DNA of 64,000 nt from Paraburkholderia ferrariae NBRC 106233 (GTDB lineage Bacteria; Pseudomonadota; Gammaproteobacteria; Burkholderiales; Burkholderiaceae). The number at the start of each line of letters is the position of its first letter. Within the stretch, counting starts at the first letter, position 1. Below the pieces are notes generated by a model, which was not told the DNA's origin, ran no database searches, and saw nothing but the letters and a program-made list of their open reading frames with translations. Shown in pieces: positions 16,885-25,342 of the stretch. Both the position numbers and the translations under genes were made by a program. The stretch spans positions 109,960-173,959 of the forward strand of contig NZ_BAYB01000023.1 of NCBI RefSeq assembly GCF_000685035.1, given 5' to 3'.

Positions 16885-17559
16885 TTACTGCGCTCCGCCG
16901 TCGTGACGCCTGAATCGTTTGCCGGCTTCGTTTTTCAGCGCGTCACGAAAGCGTTGTCCGAAGCTGCCTGCGAGAGGACCTGCTGGGTCCGCGAGGGGAC
17001 CGGCAGGCGCGCCCTGCGGCGCGGTGCCGGCGGGCATGGTGTGGAGAAGCCGCACGTTGCCGGGTGCGGCGCCGAGTACGAGCCAGGTGTCGCCGATCTC
17101 GACGACGGCCACGCGCTCCTTGCCGCCGAGCGAAGCGCCGCCCACGGTCTTCACGAGCGCATTGCGCGGCGCGCCTTGCAGGCCGAGGCGCCGGGCGAGC
17201 CAGGCGCAGCCGAACACCACGGCGATCACCACCGCCAGGCCGAACACGGTTTGCAGCACGGCGCCGAAGCCGAGTGCGGGCACGGCGCTGCCTGCGCCGA
17301 GCACCGCGGTGCCCGAGGCCGCCGAAGCCGCAACGGCGCCCGATGCACTGGATGCACTGGATGCACCCAACGCCGCGGCCTCGTTCACGGCCTTGAGGTC
17401 CGCCGCCTGCGCGGCGAGCGGTGCGAACGCGGCGAGCATCGGGATGGCGGCGCAGGCAATGGCGGCGCTCGCCCCCTTCAACGCGTTCACGGCCCCGATC
17501 GTGCGGCGCCGGCAAGACGCGAGCGCCGCCTTGCCGCCGCGTCCTGCCAGCGGTTTCAT
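16885..17559 (-). CDS. fliO: FliO, flagellar export gate assembly protein
   Basis: Helps assemble FliP in the membrane. It is 224 aa with an N-terminal hydrophobic leader, an Ala/Ser-rich stretch, one membrane helix (about 98-121, VFGLAVVIAVVFGCAWL) and the conserved cytoplasmic core ALVKTVGGASLGGKERVAVVEIGDTWLVLG. The SSASSASGA segment is encoded by a 9-bp tandem DNA repeat (17342-17367). The ATG overlaps the fliN stop by 4 bases. The family varies widely in length. Confidence 0.9.
   Translation of the reverse strand: MKPLAGRGGKAALASCRRRTIGAVNALKGASAAIACAAIPMLAAFAPLAAQAADLKAVNEAAALGASSASSASGAVAASAASGTAVLGAGSAVPALGFGAVLQTVFGLAVVIAVVFGCAWLARRLGLQGAPRNALVKTVGGASLGGKERVAVVEIGDTWLVLGAAPGNVRLLHTMPAGTAPQGAPAGPLADPAGPLAGSFGQRFRDALKNEAGKRFRRHDGGAQ
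17342..17367. repeat. 9-bp tandem repeat inside fliO
   Basis: GATGCACTG occurs twice in tandem with a third partial copy. It encodes the Ser/Ala linker of FliO. Because the unit is 9 bp, copy changes would keep frame. Confidence 0.8.
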
Positions 17560-18035
17560 CGGTTGAGCTTCCGGATCCGCTCGGACGGCGTGATGATGTC
17601 GGTCAGGCGAATGCCGAACTTGTCGTTCACCACCACCACTTCGCCCTGGGCGATCAGGCAGCCGTTCACGAGCACGTCCATGGGCTCGCCCGCGAGGCCG
17701 TCCAGTTCCACCACCGACCCCTGCGCGAGTTGCAGCAGGTTGCGGATCGCGATCTTGGTGCGCCCGAGCTCGACGGTCATCTGGACCGGGATGTCCAGGA
17801 TCATGTCGATGTCGTTGCGCGTATTCGTGGCGCTCACCTTCGAGAGCGGCTGGAACACGCCCGCGGTGGTGGCCGACGGCGCGCTCACTTCGTTGCCGTT
17901 CTGCTCGGCCAGCGCGCTCGCCCAGTCGTCCATCGCGTCGTCGTCCTGGGCTTGCGCAGCGGCTTCGGCGCCGGCACCGGCTGCTGCGGGGATCGGTTCG
18001 TCTGCGGGCGTGGCGTTCACGTCACTCATATCCAC
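17556..18035 (-). CDS. fliN: FliN, flagellar switch C-ring protein
   Basis: C-ring subunit and docking site for FliH. It is 159 aa: an acidic Ala-rich N-terminal tail of about 70 residues, then the SpoA domain (about 75-155) with MILDIPVQMTVELGRTKI, LQLAQGSVVELDGLAGEP and GCLIAQGEVVVVNDKFGIRLTDI. It overlaps fliM by 14 bases and fliO by 4 bases, so translation is coupled. Confidence 0.96.
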   Translation of the reverse strand: MDMSDVNATPADEPIPAAAGAGAEAAAQAQDDDAMDDWASALAEQNGNEVSAPSATTAGVFQPLSKVSATNTRNDIDMILDIPVQMTVELGRTKIAIRNLLQLAQGSVVELDGLAGEPMDVLVNGCLIAQGEVVVVNDKFGIRLTDIITPSERIRKLNR

Positions 18036-19026
18036 CTTCCTTCATCGTGTCGGCTGCGCTGATCATCTTCTGGACCCTCAACGCGTATTGACCATTGAAA
18101 ATTCCGTAGCCGCATTCCATCACCGGCACGCCGTCCACCTTGGCGACGATGTGTTCGGGAATGTTCAGCGGCAGCACGTCGCCCTTCTGCATGTTCAGGA
18201 TCTGCTCGAACGTCACGGGCACCTGCGCGAGATCGGCGGTGAGCTCCACCTCGGCGGCCTGTACCTGCTGCGAGAGCACGCGCACCCAGCGGCGGTCCAC
18301 GTCGAGCACTTCGCCCTGGATGGGCGAGGCGAGCACGTCGCGGATCGGCTCGATCATCGAGTAGGGCATGCAGATGTGCAGCGTGCCGCCCGTGGGCCCG
18401 AACTCGATCGAGAACTGCGTGACGATCACGATCTCGTTGGGCGTGGCAACGTTGGCGAACTGCGTGTGCATCTCGGAGCGCACGAATTCGAACTGCAGCG
18501 GCCGCACGCTCTTCCACGCGGTGGTGTAGTGCTCGAACACGAGGTTGAGCAGTTTGCCGATGATGCGCTGTTCGGTCTGCGTGAAGTCGCGGCCTTCCAC
18601 GCGCGTGTGAAAGCGCCCGTCGCCGCCGAACAGGTTGTCCACCACGAAGAACACGAGGTTCGGGTCGAACACGAACAGCGACGTGCCGCGCAGCGGCTTC
18701 ACGTGCACGAGGTTCAGGTTCGTCGGGATCGGCAGGTTGCGGGTGAATTCGCTGTACTTCTGCACGCGCACGGGCCCCACCGAAATTTCGGCGGTGCGGC
18801 GCATGAAGTTGAAAACGCCCACGCGCAACAGACGCGCGAAGCGCTCGTTGATGATCTCGAGGCCGGGCATCCGGCCGCGGACGATGCGCTCCTGCGTCGC
18901 GATGTTGTAGGGGCGAACACCTTGCTTCTCGGTCTGGCTCGGGTCGGAATCGACCTCCCCGGTGACGCCCTTCAGGAGGGCATCGACCTCCTCCTGGGAC
19001 ATGAACTCGCTGTGGTTCATGCTCAT
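18022..19026 (-). CDS. fliM: FliM, flagellar switch protein
   Basis: C-ring protein that binds phospho-CheY and controls rotation sense. It is 334 aa, the family size. The N-terminal CheY-binding segment is MSQEEVDALLKGVTGE. A CheC-like middle domain contains GDGRFHTRVEGRDFTQTEQR, and a C-terminal SpoA domain follows. fliM starts 85 bases after fliL stops and overlaps fliN. Confidence 0.97.
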   Translation of the reverse strand: MSMNHSEFMSQEEVDALLKGVTGEVDSDPSQTEKQGVRPYNIATQERIVRGRMPGLEIINERFARLLRVGVFNFMRRTAEISVGPVRVQKYSEFTRNLPIPTNLNLVHVKPLRGTSLFVFDPNLVFFVVDNLFGGDGRFHTRVEGRDFTQTEQRIIGKLLNLVFEHYTTAWKSVRPLQFEFVRSEMHTQFANVATPNEIVIVTQFSIEFGPTGGTLHICMPYSMIEPIRDVLASPIQGEVLDVDRRWVRVLSQQVQAAEVELTADLAQVPVTFEQILNMQKGDVLPLNIPEHIVAKVDGVPVMECGYGIFNGQYALRVQKMISAADTMKEGGYE

Positions 19027-19111
19027 GATGCGTGGCTCTCCCCGCGAGAGACGCGGCCGCTCGCGGGCCGCGTGCGTAGCTCTGGTGCGCGCTGAGTCAT
19101 GGGTGTGCCGC

Positions 19112-19615
19112 TCACTGCACGACGAATTCGGTGAACAGCACGTCTTCGACGTGCGCGGGCGTGCCGTGCGGTTCGGTGGGCTGCGCGATCAGCGCGGCCA
19201 GCTCGGTGGCGAGCGCGTGCTTGCCGTCGAGCGTCGCGAGGTCTTCGGGATGCTTGTTCGAGAGCGCGAGCAGCAAGCGGCTGCGGATCTCGGGCATGCG
19301 GTCGCGCAGTTCGTCCTGGGTCTTCAGGGTGTCGAGCTTGAGCGTGAGGCCGATGCGCAGGTAGTGCGTTTCGCCGTCGTCGGACTGCAGGTTCACCGTC
19401 ATCGGCTCGAGCGCGAAATACACGGGCACGGCCGGCACCGGCGCGGTGGGCGCGGCGGGCTCGCTCGCGGCGTGGCGCTGCATCACGAACCACGTCGCGC
19501 CGGCTGCGGCGCCGGCGGCAAGGATCGCAATGACGGCGATCACGAGAAGGCGCTTCATCGGGCCGGGTTTTGCGCTCTGCGGCGCGGCTTGCTGGTTTGC
19601 GGTCGTGGTCGCCAT
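19112..19615 (-). CDS. fliL: FliL, basal-body/stator associated membrane protein
   Basis: Single-pass inner-membrane protein that supports the stator. It is 167 aa, with one membrane helix at about residues 21-45 and a periplasmic domain containing VYFALEPMTVNLQSDDGETHYLRIGLTLKL, a FliL signature. It is the first gene of fliLMNOPQR, with a dyad-containing promoter upstream at 19703-19764. Confidence 0.95.
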   Translation of the reverse strand: MATTTANQQAAPQSAKPGPMKRLLVIAVIAILAAGAAAGATWFVMQRHAASEPAAPTAPVPAVPVYFALEPMTVNLQSDDGETHYLRIGLTLKLDTLKTQDELRDRMPEIRSRLLLALSNKHPEDLATLDGKHALATELAALIAQPTEPHGTPAHVEDVLFTEFVVQ

Positions 19616-19702
19616 GTCGGTTTTAAGCCTGCGGGTGTGCCTGCGGTGTGCCTTGCGTACATGCCGGGCAAGGGCCTGGGGCCGTTAATGCCGGTAGCTT
19701 GC

Positions 19703-19764
19703 ATTGTTCTGGCTTTTGGCTTGCAGCGATGGGAGGAATAGAAGGGGGATTTCCGGCTATCTCG
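19703..19764 (-). promoter_or_regulatory. fliL operon promoter with FlhDC-box-like dyad
   Basis: GGAATAG (19735-19741) and CTATCTCG (19757-19764) form an inverted pair 15 bp apart, with a spacer of the AGGGGGATTTCCGG type shared with the flg and fliF/E elements. On the minus strand AACAAT (19708-19703) lies 26 bp outside the half-site, as at the other elements. This is the main signal in the 378-bp gap 19616-19993. The remainder of the gap shows no credible gene. Confidence 0.65.
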
Positions 19765-19993
19765 TGCTTTTGTCGCACAAGCTGCGAAAGGCGATGGAAA
19801 GCTGGCGGTGCGCCGTTGCGCGCGCAAGGATCGGCTGCGCGGCCGGACGGTCGCCGCTCCCCGCGCGAGGCGGGGCGGCGGGCGGCGGTGTGGTGGGGGC
19901 GTGGGTTGTGTCGGCGGTCGGGTCGGGGGCGGGCGGGGGCGGATCGAGGCGGCGGTATGCGCGCCGTCGCCTCGTTTGCGCCGCTTGCGCCGG

Positions 19994-21505
19994 TCAGGCG
20001 AACGTGTCGATCAGGCCCACGCTGCGCTGCGTGGCCGTGGCGGCGGTCACGGGCGCGGTGTCGTCGAGGGTCGTGCCGCCGTTGCTGGCCGTGCGCGTGC
20101 CGCTGCCGCTGCTGCCGTTGCCGCCGCTGTTCTGCTGCCCCTGCTGGTTCGCCTGGCGTGCGAAGCTGTCGCTCACGCTCGTGCTGCCAAGGCCAATGCC
20201 GTTCTGCTCCATCGCCTCGCGCAGCTTCGGCAGGGCCGCTTCCACGGCTTCGCGCACCTGCTGGTGCTGCGAGACGAAGAGCGCATGAGCGTGGCTTTCG
20301 GAGACCTGCAGCACGACCTGGAGCGGGCCGAGATCCTTCGGATTGAGCGTGAGTTCGGCGCTCGACTGACCCGAGTTCGAGAGGAACACCACCTTCTGGC
20401 TGAGCGCGTCTTCCCAGTCGGAGGTGCCCACTTGCGGGGCCAGGGCGGCGCCGTTCGCGCCGGCGGCCGCGGCGGCCGTGGGCGCCAGCGTGGTGGCCTG
20501 GAGCTGGGCCGCCGCGGCGGCGGCCGCCTGGGTGGCCGTGAGCGCGTCTGCGGCGCTCTGGCCCGTGCCGCTTCCGGCCGTCTGGGTCGTGCCCTGCTGG
20601 GCGGCCGCGGCCGCGGCGACGGCTTCTGCCGTAGTCTGGGCGGGGCTCCCGCCCGCACTCGCGCCGGAGGCGACGTTGACGTCGCCCGCGCCTTTGTCGG
20701 CGGTATGCGTCGCGAAGTGAGCCGCGAAGCTGCTGGCCGTGCCGGTCGTCGCGCTGCCGGCGCCGTTGGTGGCATTGGCGCCCGCGCCCGCGGTGGCGGT
20801 GTTGCCCGCGCCGCCGCCCGTCGCGGAGAGGCGGGCCGAGATGGCGCCCTGGCCGCCGCGCAGCGAAGACAGCGCGGCTTGCAGCGCGTCGTGAACCGAT
20901 TTCGGATTGCCGGAGGCGCCGCCGTCCGCCGTGGCGCCGCCCGAACCGCCGGTGGCCGCGCCTGCGGCGGCTGCGGCCGCCGTGGAGGCGAGGCCCTGAA
21001 GCGCGGCGTCCGCGCCGGCTTCGCCGGCCGCGGCCGTGCCCGCCGCGGCTTGCGCTTGCGCCTGAGCCTGGGCTTGCGCCTGCATGGCCGCGGCTGCGGC
21101 CTGCGCGCCGGCGGCATCGGCCTGCTGCTGGGTGGCGGTCCCGTTGCTGTGCTGCTGCCCTTTGCCCCATGTGTGCTGCACGCCCTGCGCGCCCGAGCCC
21201 GAGGCTTGCGAGCCGCTGCTGGTCGAGGCCGTCTGCTGCCCGCTGCTGCCCTGCGCATTGCCGGAGGACGCCGTCTGCGAGGAGGAGGATGAAGCCGACG
21301 ACGCACTCTGCTGCGCTTGAGCCGGCGAACTGCTGCCCGCACTCTGCTGCGGCGAGGGCGCGCTGTTTTGCTGCTGCGCGTCCATGCTTTGCTGGAGTGT
21401 CTGCGCGAAGCCCTGGCTTGCCTGGCTGGCCTGGCTGGCGGTGGCGCCCGAAACGGCGTCCCCGACGGCGCCGAGCAGCGAGCTGATAGCTAAGAGGATC
21501 GTCAT
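19994..21505 (-). CDS. fliK: FliK, hook-length control protein
   Basis: Secreted ruler that sets hook length and triggers the switch in export specificity. The start at 21505 (MTILLAISSLLGAVGDAV) has AAGGAA upstream and gives 503 aa. Most of the protein is Ala/Gln/Ser-rich and of low complexity, as expected of the ruler region. The C-terminal Flg_hook domain (about 375-460) has SAELTLNPKDLGPLQVVLQVSESHAHALF. It is the last gene of the fliF operon. A second FliK-type gene lies at 28859-30385. Confidence 0.93.
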   Translation of the reverse strand: MTILLAISSLLGAVGDAVSGATASQASQASQGFAQTLQQSMDAQQQNSAPSPQQSAGSSSPAQAQQSASSASSSSSQTASSGNAQGSSGQQTASTSSGSQASGSGAQGVQHTWGKGQQHSNGTATQQQADAAGAQAAAAAMQAQAQAQAQAQAAAGTAAAGEAGADAALQGLASTAAAAAAGAATGGSGGATADGGASGNPKSVHDALQAALSSLRGGQGAISARLSATGGGAGNTATAGAGANATNGAGSATTGTASSFAAHFATHTADKGAGDVNVASGASAGGSPAQTTAEAVAAAAAAQQGTTQTAGSGTGQSAADALTATQAAAAAAAQLQATTLAPTAAAAAGANGAALAPQVGTSDWEDALSQKVVFLSNSGQSSAELTLNPKDLGPLQVVLQVSESHAHALFVSQHQQVREAVEAALPKLREAMEQNGIGLGSTSVSDSFARQANQQGQQNSGGNGSSGSGTRTASNGGTTLDDTAPVTAATATQRSVGLIDTFA

Positions 21506-21539
21506 GCCGATTCCTTCGGATGCGGTGCGGTTGCGGGTG

Positions 21540-21992
21540 TCACGGGTGCTGCGCCGCACGCATGCGCAGGATGCGCGCGGCGTGCTCGTCGGCGTCGCGC
21601 TGTTCGCGGCGCGCTTCGTTGCGGGCGGCCACGTCGTCCTGGCGCGCCTGCAGCACTTCGTAGGAGCCGAGTTTCTGCTTGCTGCGCTGCCATTCCGGCT
21701 TCGCCGCCTCGAGGCGCGCGCTCGCCTGTTCGACGAGGCGGCGCTGCTGTTCGATGGCGCTGTCGAGCGTGTCGATGAACGCCTGGAAGTTGCGCACGTT
21801 GCCCGCCGCCATGCCGTGGCGGGCCGACTCGGTGAAGCGCGTGTGGTACTCGTCGCGATACGTGACGAGCGACTGGAGCTGCGTTTCGGCCTCGGTCTTC
21901 TCGCGCTGCATGCGGCCGAGCCGCTGCGCGGCGGCGTCCAGCTCGTCCTGCGCGAGTCCGATGAGGGTTTGCAGCGGTGATTGCTTCGTCAT
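21540..21992 (-). CDS. fliJ: FliJ, flagellar export chaperone
   Basis: Soluble coiled-coil protein that links the FliI ATPase to the export gate. It is 150 aa, almost entirely heptad-like and charged (LAQDELDAAAQRLGRMQREKTEAETQLQSL). This matches the family size of about 147 aa and its position between fliI and fliK. Confidence 0.93.
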   Translation of the reverse strand: MTKQSPLQTLIGLAQDELDAAAQRLGRMQREKTEAETQLQSLVTYRDEYHTRFTESARHGMAAGNVRNFQAFIDTLDSAIEQQRRLVEQASARLEAAKPEWQRSKQKLGSYEVLQARQDDVAARNEARREQRDADEHAARILRMRAAQHP

Positions 21993-22057
21993 GTCCTGGC
22001 TCCTTTGTCGGCCGGCCCGCGGGCGTCAGCCCTGCGTCCTGCCCCGTCCGGTTGCGC

Positions 22058-23659
22058 TCATCCCTGCTGGCCCTGGCCCATCCTGGGTCCGCCCGCCTGG
22101 CCGATGAGCGTGCCGAGCGCATCGAGGCTCGCTTCGTAGCTGGCCGTCTCGCGATAGCCCTGCTGCAGGAACGCCTCGATGCGCGGATACAGTGCGATCG
22201 CCCGGTCGAGCACCGCGTCGCGCCCGCTCACATAGGCGCCCACATTGATGAGGTCGCGGTTGCGCTGGTAACGCGAGAGCATCTGCTTGAACGCTCGCGT
22301 GCGATTCAAATGCTGGTCGTCGATCAGCGCCGTCATCGCGCGGCTGATCGAGGCTTCGATATCGATGGCCGGGTAGTGACCGGCCTCCGCGAGCGTTCTG
22401 GACAGCACGATGTGGCCGTCCAGGATCGCGCGCGCCGAATCGGCGATGGGGTCCTGCTGGTCGTCGCCTTCGGTCAGAACAGTATAGAACGCCGTAATCG
22501 AACCGCCGCCTTCCGGGCCATTGCCGGTGCGCTCGACGAGCGCGGGCAGGCGCGCGAACACCGAAGGCGGGTAGCCCTTGGTGGCGGGCGGCTCGCCGAT
22601 GGCGAGCGCGATCTCGCGCTGCGCCATGGCGTAGCGCGTGAGCGAGTCCATCAGCAGCAGCACGTGCTTGCCCTGGTCGCGGAAATACTCGGCGAGCGTC
22701 GTGGCGTAGGCGGCGCCCTGCATGCGCAGGAGCGGCGAAACGTCGGCCGGCGCGGCCACCACCACCGAGCGCGCGAGCCCGTCGGGCCCGAGGATCTGCT
22801 CGATGAACTCCTTCACTTCGCGGCCCCGTTCGCCGATCAGGCCGATCACGATCACCTCGGCGCTCGTGGCGCGCGCCATGGTGCCGAGCAGCACCGACTT
22901 GCCCACGCCCGAGCCCGCGAAGAGGCCCATGCGCTGGCCGCGCCCCACCGTGAGGAGGGCATTGATCGCGCGCACGCCCACGTCGAGCACCTTGTGGATG
23001 GGCTCGCGGTTGAGCGGGTTGATCGAGGGCGCGGTGAGCGGCGCGTCGGCTTCGGTCGCAAGCGGGCCGAGGCCGTCGAGCGGCTTGCCCGAGGCATCCA
23101 CCACGCGGCCGAGCATGCCCCAGCCCACCGGCAGGCGCTTGGCGCCCGCCATGGGGTCGGCGATGGGCGCGGTTTCGAGCGGCCACACGCGCGCGCCGGG
23201 CAAGAGGCCCGCGAATTCGGTCGTGGGCATGAGAAAGAGCTTGTCGCCCGCGAAGCCCACCACCTCGGCTTCGGCCATCGCCAGCGTGCTGCCCGGCGGC
23301 AGTTCGATCATCACTTCCGCGCCCACCGCGAGGCGCAGGCCCACGGCTTCGAGCACGAGTCCCGCCGCGCGCGTGAGGCGGCCGCAGGCGCGCAGCGGCC
23401 GCGCCCGCACGTTGCGCTGGCGCACGTCCGCGAGAAGCGCGTTCCAGGACTTCAGATGCGGGTTGGCGGGATCGAAGTGGGGCGGCGGGGTAAAGGGCGG
23501 GAACGGGGAGGCATCGTCGGCGGCTTCGGCGGGTGTGCCGGCGGCGTGCGCCGCATCGTGCGCGGCCGGCCCGAACGAGGCCAGCGCGAGTTCCTGTTCG
23601 AGCGGCGTCATGCCGTTCGTGTGGATCGTGCCCACAGACCCGTTCGGCGGCGTCACCAC
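22058..23659 (-). CDS. fliI: FliI, flagellum-specific ATPase
   Basis: Export ATPase related to F1-beta. The 533-aa frame begins at a GTG overlapping the fliH stop by 7 bases, with AAGGTG upstream; an internal ATG at 23611 is an alternative. The Walker A motif GSGVGKS lies at about residues 249-255. Other signatures are LLLMDSLTRYAMAQREI and GEPPATKGYPPSVFARLP. The N-terminus is extended by about 70 residues, including a PFPPFTPPPHFDP stretch, relative to Salmonella FliI (456 aa). Confidence 0.96.
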   Translation of the reverse strand: MVTPPNGSVGTIHTNGMTPLEQELALASFGPAAHDAAHAAGTPAEAADDASPFPPFTPPPHFDPANPHLKSWNALLADVRQRNVRARPLRACGRLTRAAGLVLEAVGLRLAVGAEVMIELPPGSTLAMAEAEVVGFAGDKLFLMPTTEFAGLLPGARVWPLETAPIADPMAGAKRLPVGWGMLGRVVDASGKPLDGLGPLATEADAPLTAPSINPLNREPIHKVLDVGVRAINALLTVGRGQRMGLFAGSGVGKSVLLGTMARATSAEVIVIGLIGERGREVKEFIEQILGPDGLARSVVVAAPADVSPLLRMQGAAYATTLAEYFRDQGKHVLLLMDSLTRYAMAQREIALAIGEPPATKGYPPSVFARLPALVERTGNGPEGGGSITAFYTVLTEGDDQQDPIADSARAILDGHIVLSRTLAEAGHYPAIDIEASISRAMTALIDDQHLNRTRAFKQMLSRYQRNRDLINVGAYVSGRDAVLDRAIALYPRIEAFLQQGYRETASYEASLDALGTLIGQAGGPRMGQGQQG

Positions 23660-24354
23660 GTCCGCACCTTGCCGAGCGCGGCGGCCACACGCTCCCAGCG
23701 CGAGGCGACGCCTGCCTCCACTTCACCGGTCGCGGCCTGGGCGCGGCAGCCGCCGCGTTCGAGCGCCGGGTCGGTCCGCACGGTCCAGCCGCGCGCTTCG
23801 AGTTCTTCCTGCAAATAGGCTTCCACCACCGGCAGATCGGCCGGGCTCACCACGAGCTGCGGCGAGCCGGCGAGCGCGGGCTCGGCGGCCAGCACTTCGC
23901 GGGCCACCGCGACGAGCGCGGTCGGGTCGTGCTGGACGTGCTGGCGCACGACCTGCTGGGCGATGTCGAGCGCGAGCTCGACGAGCGAGTCGGCCACGCC
24001 CGCTTCGACAGTGGTGAGCGCATCGGAGAAACGCTGGGCGATCTGCGCGAGCTGGCGCGCCTGGGCGCGGGCGTCGGCGAGACCCTGCTCGAAGCCCTGC
24101 TTGTGGCCCTGCTCATAGCCGGCCTGGTAGCCGAGCGCCTGGCCGGCCACGTGGCCCGCCGCCACGCCTTGCGTGTGCGCTTCGTCGCGCAGGCGCTGGA
24201 GTTCGGCTTCGAAGGCGGCCTCTTCGTCGGGCGAAGGCGGCGGGGGCGGGGGCGGCGGCGGGTCGAACGACGCCATCTCCCAGCGCTGGTACGCCGAGGC
24301 TTTCGCTTTGGCCTGGGCCGTGGCTTGCGCCGTGGCCGCCGTTTCGTCAGACAT
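23653..24354 (-). CDS. fliH: FliH, flagellar export ATPase regulator
   Basis: Binds FliI and docks it at the C-ring protein FliN. It is 233 aa. Near the N-terminus EMASFDPPPPPPPPPSPDEE carries nine consecutive prolines (32-40). A long region of GxxxG-like heptads follows (AGHVAGQALGYQAGYEQGHKQGFEQGL), characteristic of FliH. The C-terminal half is the FliH/HrpE domain. It overlaps fliG by 8 bases and fliI by 7. Confidence 0.94.
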   Translation of the reverse strand: MSDETAATAQATAQAKAKASAYQRWEMASFDPPPPPPPPPSPDEEAAFEAELQRLRDEAHTQGVAAGHVAGQALGYQAGYEQGHKQGFEQGLADARAQARQLAQIAQRFSDALTTVEAGVADSLVELALDIAQQVVRQHVQHDPTALVAVAREVLAAEPALAGSPQLVVSPADLPVVEAYLQEELEARGWTVRTDPALERGGCRAQAATGEVEAGVASRWERVAAALGKVRTW

Positions 24355-25342
24355 ACGCGTCTTCCGCCTTGCCGCCGATCACGATCTGGCCGCTCTCGGC
24401 CAGATTGCGCACGATCTGCAGGATGCGCCGCTGCTGGGCTTCCACTTCCGACACGCGCACCGGGCCGCGCGCGTCGAGGTCTTCGGCGAGCAGTTCGGCC
24501 GCGCGCTGCGACATGTTGGCGAGGAACTTCTGGCGCAGCGCGGGCGGCGCGCCCTTGAGCGAGATGATGAGCGACTCCGACTCCACTTCCTTGAGCAGGA
24601 GCTGGATCGCGCGGTCTTCGAGGTCGAGCAGGTTCTCGAACACGAACATCTGGTCGATGATCTTCTGCGCGAGTTCGGCGTCGTACTGGCGCACGTTCTC
24701 GAGCACGCCTTCCTCGTGCTGGCTCGTCATGAAGTTGAGGATTTCGGCCGCCGTGCGGATGCCGCCCATCGGGCTGCGCTTGAGGTTGTCGCTGCCCGAG
24801 AGCAGGCCCGTGAGCACGTCGTCGAGTTCGCGCAGCGCCTGCGGCTGAATGCCGTCGAGCGTCGCGATGCGCAGCAGCACGTCGTTGCGCAGGCGCTCGC
24901 TGAAGCACGAGGCGATTTCGGAGGCCTGGTCGCGGTCGAGGTGCACGAGGATCGTGGCGATGATCTGCGGATGCTCGTTCTTGATGAGCTCGGCCACCGA
25001 CCCCGAGTCCATCCACTTGAGCCCTTCGATGCCGCTCGTGTCGCCGCCCTGCAGGATGCGGTCGATGATCGCGCCGGCCTTGTCCTCGCCGAGCGCCTTG
25101 TTGAGCACGTTGCGGATGTAGTCGTTCGAGTCGAGCGAGAACGCCGTGTGCTGCTCCGCCTCCTTCACGAACTCCTGAAGGATGACTTCGATCTCTTCGC
25201 GCTTGACGTTCTTCAGCGTGGCCATGGCCGTGCCGATCTTCTGCACTTCGCGCGGGCCGAGGAACTTGAAGACCTCCGCGGCCTCTTCCTCGCCGATCGA
25301 CATCAGCAGCAGTGCACTCTTGACAGCCCCTTCAGCGCTCAT
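24347..25342 (-). CDS. fliG: FliG, flagellar motor switch/torque protein
   Basis: C-ring protein that contacts the stator. It is 331 aa, identical in size to enterobacterial FliG. The EHPQ motif of the middle domain is at residues 123-126. The C-terminal torque helix retains charged residues (VFENLLDLEDRAIQLLLKEVESESL). It overlaps fliF by 11 bases and fliH by 8. Confidence 0.97.
   Translation of the reverse strand: MSAEGAVKSALLLMSIGEEEAAEVFKFLGPREVQKIGTAMATLKNVKREEIEVILQEFVKEAEQHTAFSLDSNDYIRNVLNKALGEDKAGAIIDRILQGGDTSGIEGLKWMDSGSVAELIKNEHPQIIATILVHLDRDQASEIASCFSERLRNDVLLRIATLDGIQPQALRELDDVLTGLLSGSDNLKRSPMGGIRTAAEILNFMTSQHEEGVLENVRQYDAELAQKIIDQMFVFENLLDLEDRAIQLLLKEVESESLIISLKGAPPALRQKFLANMSQRAAELLAEDLDARGPVRVSEVEAQQRRILQIVRNLAESGQIVIGGKAEDAYV

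Noticed and set aside
15802..19095. 1097-codon open frame on the plus strand across fliQ to fliM
   Set aside because: It is antisense to six well-supported fli genes. Its protein is extremely rich in Arg, His, Glu and Gly, the usual shadow in GC-rich coding DNA, with no domain signature.
19648..20346. Plus-strand frames in the fliL-fliK gap extending into fliK
   Set aside because: Composition is Arg/Cys/Gly-rich. Most of the length is antisense to the low-complexity fliK, and no ribosome site is present.
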